Assembly: GCA_036266995.1 (NCBI GenBank)
Contig: DATAWX010000104.1
Coordinates: 18,342 to 82,341, forward strand
DNA length: 64,000 nucleotides
Source: GCA-003244245 sp036266995
GTDB taxonomy: Bacteria; Actinomycetota; Actinomycetes; Mycobacteriales; Pseudonocardiaceae
Direction: 5' to 3'
A program made the position numbers and the translations under genes. Below are positions 60,760 through 64,000 of this stretch, piece by piece; within the stretch, counting starts at the first letter, position 1, and the number at the start of each line of letters is the position of its first letter. A model generated the notes under the pieces. That model was not told the DNA's origin. It worked only from the letters and a program-made list of their open reading frames with translations, and did no database searches.

Positions 60760-61197
60760 ATGTCCATCAAACTCGAGAACATCGGCATCGCCGTCCGCGA
60801 CCTTGAAGCGACGATCGCCTTCTTCACTGACCTCGGGCTGACCGTCCTCGGCCGTGACACAGTCAGCGGAGAGTGGACCGACACCGCCGTCGGCCTCGAC
60901 GGCAACCACGCCCACATCGCCATGCTCCAGACGCCAGACGGCAACGGTCGCCTCGAGCTCTTCGAGTACATCCACCCCGACGCGATCGAGACGAAGCCCA
61001 CCCGGCCTAACGAAATCGGAATGCACCGCGTCGCCTTCTCGGTCGACGACATCGACGAGGCCCTCGAGATCGCCGCGAGGCACGGTTGCCACCCGCTGCG
61101 CGGCGTGGCGACCTACGAGGACGTCTACAAGCTCTGCTATGTCCGCGGCCCCAGCGGCATCATCGTGATGCTCGCCGAAGAGCTGAACAAGAGCTGA
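60760..61197 (+). CDS. VOC-family (glyoxalase/dioxygenase-like) protein
   Basis: The 145-residue protein has the VOC pattern: LENIGIAVRDLEATIAFFTD at the start, HAHIAMLQTPDGNGRLELFE in the middle, and IGMHRVAFSVDDIDEALEIA with YVRGPSGIIVMLAEEL at the end. The two beta-alpha-beta-beta-beta modules and the metal-site His/Glu are visible. Substrates range from methylglyoxal to antibiotics. An in-frame GTG at 60751 is an alternative start. Confidence 0.85.
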   Translation: MSIKLENIGIAVRDLEATIAFFTDLGLTVLGRDTVSGEWTDTAVGLDGNHAHIAMLQTPDGNGRLELFEYIHPDAIETKPTRPNEIGMHRVAFSVDDIDEALEIAARHGCHPLRGVATYEDVYKLCYVRGPSGIIVMLAEELNKS

Positions 61198-61415
61198 CCG
61201 CGAACCGATTGTCGCGGGGAGGCGCGCCGCTGAGGGATCAGCCATGGGCACCGTTTGCGCGCGCCGTCTACACCGGCAACGCGGGCGAACTCGTGACCAT
61301 TTCGCGGGTCGCGGCGTTGGACGTAGTCTGCCCAAGTACCCCGTGGGGGTGGACGCGTCGGGTCTGATCTGTGTCGTGTGCTACGGAGCGCCGATCGGTT
61401 CCCCGAAGGCTGCGC

Positions 61416-62828
61416 ATGCGGATCGTTGTTGTCGGAGCAAGCGCAGCCGGGTTGCTGACGTCGCTGCTGCTGGCGCGGGCCGGACTTGACGTTGTCGTGC
61501 TAGATCGAGATCCCGTGGATCCCGCACCGAATGTCGAGTCCGCAGCGGCGGTGGCGTTTCGGCCGGCGGCGCCACAAATCGTGCAGCCGCACGTGGTGCT
61601 GTCGCTATGTCACCAGCTTGTAGGGAAATGGCTGCCGGATGTCTATGACGGACTGCTCGCGGCTGGTGTCGCGCTGGCGCCGCTGGCAACTCAAATGCCG
61701 CCTTCGTTACCCGACCGCAGCGCTTGGCCCGGTGATGAGCGCCTGACTTTGTTGATGACTCGGCGATCAACGTTCGACTGGGTGCTGCGTCGAGCCGCCG
61801 TGGCGCAGGCCGGACTGTCTGTCCGTGATGGAGTCCAGGTCACGGGCCTGCTCGCGCGGGCTGGGCAACGTCCCCACATCACCGGTGTCAGCACTGACGC
61901 GGGCGAGTTTCGGGCGGATCTGGTGGTCGATACGACCGGTCGCCGCTCGTCGATTGACCGCTGGCTGGCGGCCGTCGATGCTCAGCAGACGGCGACCCGC
62001 TGGGCGGAATGCGGCCTGGCCTATTACAGCCGCCACTACCGGCTGCGTACGTCCGCTGCCTTGCCGGGGCCGCCGACCACACGAGTCGTTGCCGGCCTCG
62101 ATGAGTTCACCATAGGCCTCTGGGGCGCCGACAACGCGACCATGGTCCTCGCGGTGGCGCCGTTGGTCGAAGACAAACGGTTCCGCAGCGCCGCCAACGC
62201 CGAGGTCTTCACGGCCGTCGTGCGAACGGTTCTCCTGTACGCAGCGTGGCTCGAGGTCGTCGAACCGATCAGCAAGATCTTTCCGATGGGCGGCCTGCGC
62301 AACACGATGCGCCGGCTCGTCATCAATGGATCTCCCGTCGTGACAGGGTTTCACGCGATCGGGGACGCGGTGTGCACCACCAACCCCACACTTAGCCGCG
62401 GACTCAGCCTCGCCATGCACTCGGCGGTGAACCTGGTCAACGCCCTCGACCAGTACGGCGAGAACTGGAACGACCTCGCACTAGCGCTGGACCAACATGC
62501 AGGCGAGCATGTCGAACCGTTCTACACCGAACAGGCCACCACCGACGCCGCACGACTTGCCGCGCTGCGCCACACCATCCTCGGCGCCCCGCCACCACCC
62601 AACTATCCAGACCGGGTCACCCACGCCCAGCTGCGCACCGCAGCACCGTTCGACCCGATGGTCTTTCGTGCCTTCTGGAAGATCATGGGGATGGTGTGTC
62701 GCCCCGATGATGTCTACACAGACCCCGCCGTCGTCGCCCGCACCCACGAGATCATCCGGCACCACGGCAGCAGCCCACTGATCGCACAACCCAGCCGAGA
62801 ACAACTAACCGCCGCGCTGACGATGTGA
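61416..62828 (+). CDS. FAD-dependent monooxygenase/oxidoreductase (470 aa)
   Basis: ATG 61416 opens RIVVVGASAAGLLTSLLLAR, a Rossmann FAD loop with a GASAAG variant. The middle holds DLVVDTTGRRSSIDRWLA, and GFHAIGDAVCTTNPTLSRGL is the second FAD motif before SLAMHSAVNLVNAL. These are the landmarks of flavin monooxygenase/halogenase-like proteins. The C-terminal 120 residues are helical. The frame extends upstream to 61371 but without family similarity. Substrate unknown. Confidence 0.88.
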   Translation: MRIVVVGASAAGLLTSLLLARAGLDVVVLDRDPVDPAPNVESAAAVAFRPAAPQIVQPHVVLSLCHQLVGKWLPDVYDGLLAAGVALAPLATQMPPSLPDRSAWPGDERLTLLMTRRSTFDWVLRRAAVAQAGLSVRDGVQVTGLLARAGQRPHITGVSTDAGEFRADLVVDTTGRRSSIDRWLAAVDAQQTATRWAECGLAYYSRHYRLRTSAALPGPPTTRVVAGLDEFTIGLWGADNATMVLAVAPLVEDKRFRSAANAEVFTAVVRTVLLYAAWLEVVEPISKIFPMGGLRNTMRRLVINGSPVVTGFHAIGDAVCTTNPTLSRGLSLAMHSAVNLVNALDQYGENWNDLALALDQHAGEHVEPFYTEQATTDAARLAALRHTILGAPPPPNYPDRVTHAQLRTAAPFDPMVFRAFWKIMGMVCRPDDVYTDPAVVARTHEIIRHHGSSPLIAQPSREQLTAALTM

Positions 62829-63099
62829 CTCCGTGGTGACCGTCCCAACGGCGAAAACACAGCGCCTGCGTAGGGAACCCTCAACGCCTCGGCGACGCTA
62901 CTGCAATGCCCTCACTCCAATGTCCCAGTAGCCGATGGCCATACGATCGCTTGGAGCGCCCACGACGATGAGTTCGCGTCTCGCGACCAGTCACTAACGG
63001 CGAAGCACACGGCAGAAGGAAGGAGAGCCCGGTGTCGAGCCTAAGGGTGGACCTCATCACCGATCATCGTCGGTCGCTCCGGCCCGACGGTCTGAAGCC

Positions 63100-63663
63100 A
63101 TGCTGATCTACTCGATGAGCGTCTCGGTGGACGGCTTCATCGCCGACCGCGAGGGCGCGTTCGGGTGGACGACCCCCAACGAGGAGCAGTTTCGTTTCCA
63201 CACCACGCAGACACGCGAGCTTGGCGGCTATCTGTGCGGCCGCAGGCTCTACGAGACGATGCTGCCGTGGGAGACGGATCCGTCGATGCGCGACAACGAG
63301 CTCTGGGCCGCGTTCGCCGACGTCTGGTGCGCGATCCCGAAGGTCGTCTTCAGCCGCACGCTCGACAGCGTCCAGGGCAACGCCCGGCTCGCCGAGGCAT
63401 CACTGGCCGACGAGGCCGCTGCTGCGCTCGACGCGACCGACAAGGACATCTCGATCGGCGGCGCCGGCCTGGCCGCGGCGGCTATCGAGCTCGACCTTGT
63501 CGACGAGCTGCGCATGTTCCGCAATCCGGTCGTCATCGGTGGCGGCACGCCGTTCCTACCGCCAGTCACCGAAGACGTCCCGCTCGACCTGATCGAGACC
63601 AGGACGTTTGGCTCGCGCGTGACCTATGAGCGCTACCGGCGCGTCCGCGATGACTCGGACTGA
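63100..63663 (+). CDS. RibD C-terminal-type (dihydrofolate reductase-fold) protein
   Basis: The 187-residue protein belongs to the DHFR-like/RibD_C group used in many actinobacteria: LIYSMSVSVDGFIADREGAF, LGGYLCGRRLYETMLPW, and DISIGGAGLAAAAIELDLVD with ELRMFRNPVVIGGGTPFLPP. It is not close to the first RibD_C protein at the left edge. Its physiological substrate is unknown. Confidence 0.87.
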   Translation: MLIYSMSVSVDGFIADREGAFGWTTPNEEQFRFHTTQTRELGGYLCGRRLYETMLPWETDPSMRDNELWAAFADVWCAIPKVVFSRTLDSVQGNARLAEASLADEAAAALDATDKDISIGGAGLAAAAIELDLVDELRMFRNPVVIGGGTPFLPPVTEDVPLDLIETRTFGSRVTYERYRRVRDDSD

Positions 63664-63768
63664 CACCGCTAACGGCGCGCTCACCCGATCCGCCGGTGTG
63701 TGCCGCGAGCGGATCCCTGACTGCGATGGGCTTCATCTGGGATCGCGTAGTGATGAGCCGCTGATGGT

Positions 63769-64000
63769 CTACAGCGTGAGCAGGGCCTTGATGGCGCGGC
63801 GTTCGTCCATGGCCCTGTAGCCTTCGGCGACCTGGTCGAGAGGCAGGGTGAGGTCGAAAACCTTCCCGGGGTCGATCGCGCCGCTCAGGATGCGGTCGGT
63901 CAGGTCGGGCAGGAAGCGCCGGACCGGCGCGGGGCCGCCGTGCAGGTGCACGCCCGAGAAGAACAGCTCGTCACCGGACAGCGTTACGTCGTGGGAGACG
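63769..64000 (-). CDS. Zinc-type alcohol dehydrogenase, C-terminal part (5' end outside window)
   Basis: The minus-strand frame is open to the right edge and encodes at least 76 residues ending FDLTLPLDQVAEGYRAMDER, RAIKALLTL. This is the C-terminus of MDR dehydrogenases close to the one at 34223 (compare EVPDGYRAMANRQALKVLIR). The upstream coding continues beyond the window (VSHDVTLSGDELFFSGVHLH). Confidence 0.8.
   Translation of the reverse strand, partial: VSHDVTLSGDELFFSGVHLHGGPAPVRRFLPDLTDRILSGAIDPGKVFDLTLPLDQVAEGYRAMDERRAIKALLTL

Noticed and set aside
1..64000. CRISPR array
   Set aside because: No regularly spaced short direct repeats were seen; the repeats found are protein-internal or IS ends.

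Overview
The window is high-GC actinobacterial chromosome, probably of a Pseudonocardiales- or Mycobacteriales-type genome. This rests on codon bias, GTG/TTG starts, many 4-bp start/stop overlaps, Tat and lipobox exports, an IS1081-like IS256 remnant and CYP-type ferredoxin. No rRNA, complete tRNA or CRISPR array is visible.

Layout. 1-8.3 kb: the end of a 3Fe-4S ferredoxin, a RibD-type reductase and a separate deaminase, a DHA2 exporter, a frameshifted PhoD-like phosphatase coupled to a MaoC hydratase, and a berberine-bridge-type FAD oxidase with a GNAT enzyme. 8.4-13.3 kb: the high-affinity phosphate operon pstS-C-A-B, ending in a receiver-less PhoB-type DNA-binding protein, with tatA converging on it. 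13.4-38.9 kb: ordinary chromosome, including a YbdK-type ligase, surE, a class V aminotransferase, PrsW, a nucleoside deoxyribosyltransferase, a galactose-oxidase-like/DUF4185 pair, an ECF sigma/anti-sigma pair, a polysaccharide deacetylase, an FtsW/RodA protein, an ArsR-AHSA1 regulator, an M23 lipoprotein, an alcohol dehydrogenase with a cupin, a MidA-type methyltransferase and a flavin monooxygenase. 39-43 kb: an IS3 scar, a decayed toxin-antitoxin pair, then a FucP-type sugar symporter translationally coupled to a sugar-binding lipoprotein. 43.7-45.1 kb: an ECF sigma factor and a Crp/Fnr regulator.

45.1-60.2 kb is accessory DNA with IS6-type ends, an IS256 remnant, an IS3-like and an ISL3-like scar, DUF3631 debris and two tRNA 3'-end fragments that look like attachment-site scars. 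Within it lies the most interesting part, a tight five-gene operon (46693-54938): a 55-aa coupled ORF, a zinc-ribbon/class III cyclase/AAA/TPR protein, an encapsulin-like HK97 shell protein, a DUF3237 protein, and a 986-aa fusion of a FAD-dependent desaturase-like oxidoreductase with an all-trans polyprenyl diphosphate synthase. I read this as a candidate protein nanocompartment devoted to isoprenoid chemistry, with a cyclic-nucleotide or ATP-dependent regulator. IS6-type ends lie on both sides, which suggests mobility.

56.8-57.5 kb carries an intact Phd/VapC-type toxin-antitoxin module with a palindromic operator. 58-60.2 kb is a truncated ISL3 transposase joined by deletion to a frameshifted VIT/CCC1 gene. 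60.7-64 kb returns to ordinary metabolic genes: a VOC protein, a flavin monooxygenase, a second RibD-type reductase and a truncated alcohol dehydrogenase. All family names come from sequence recognition without database searches.
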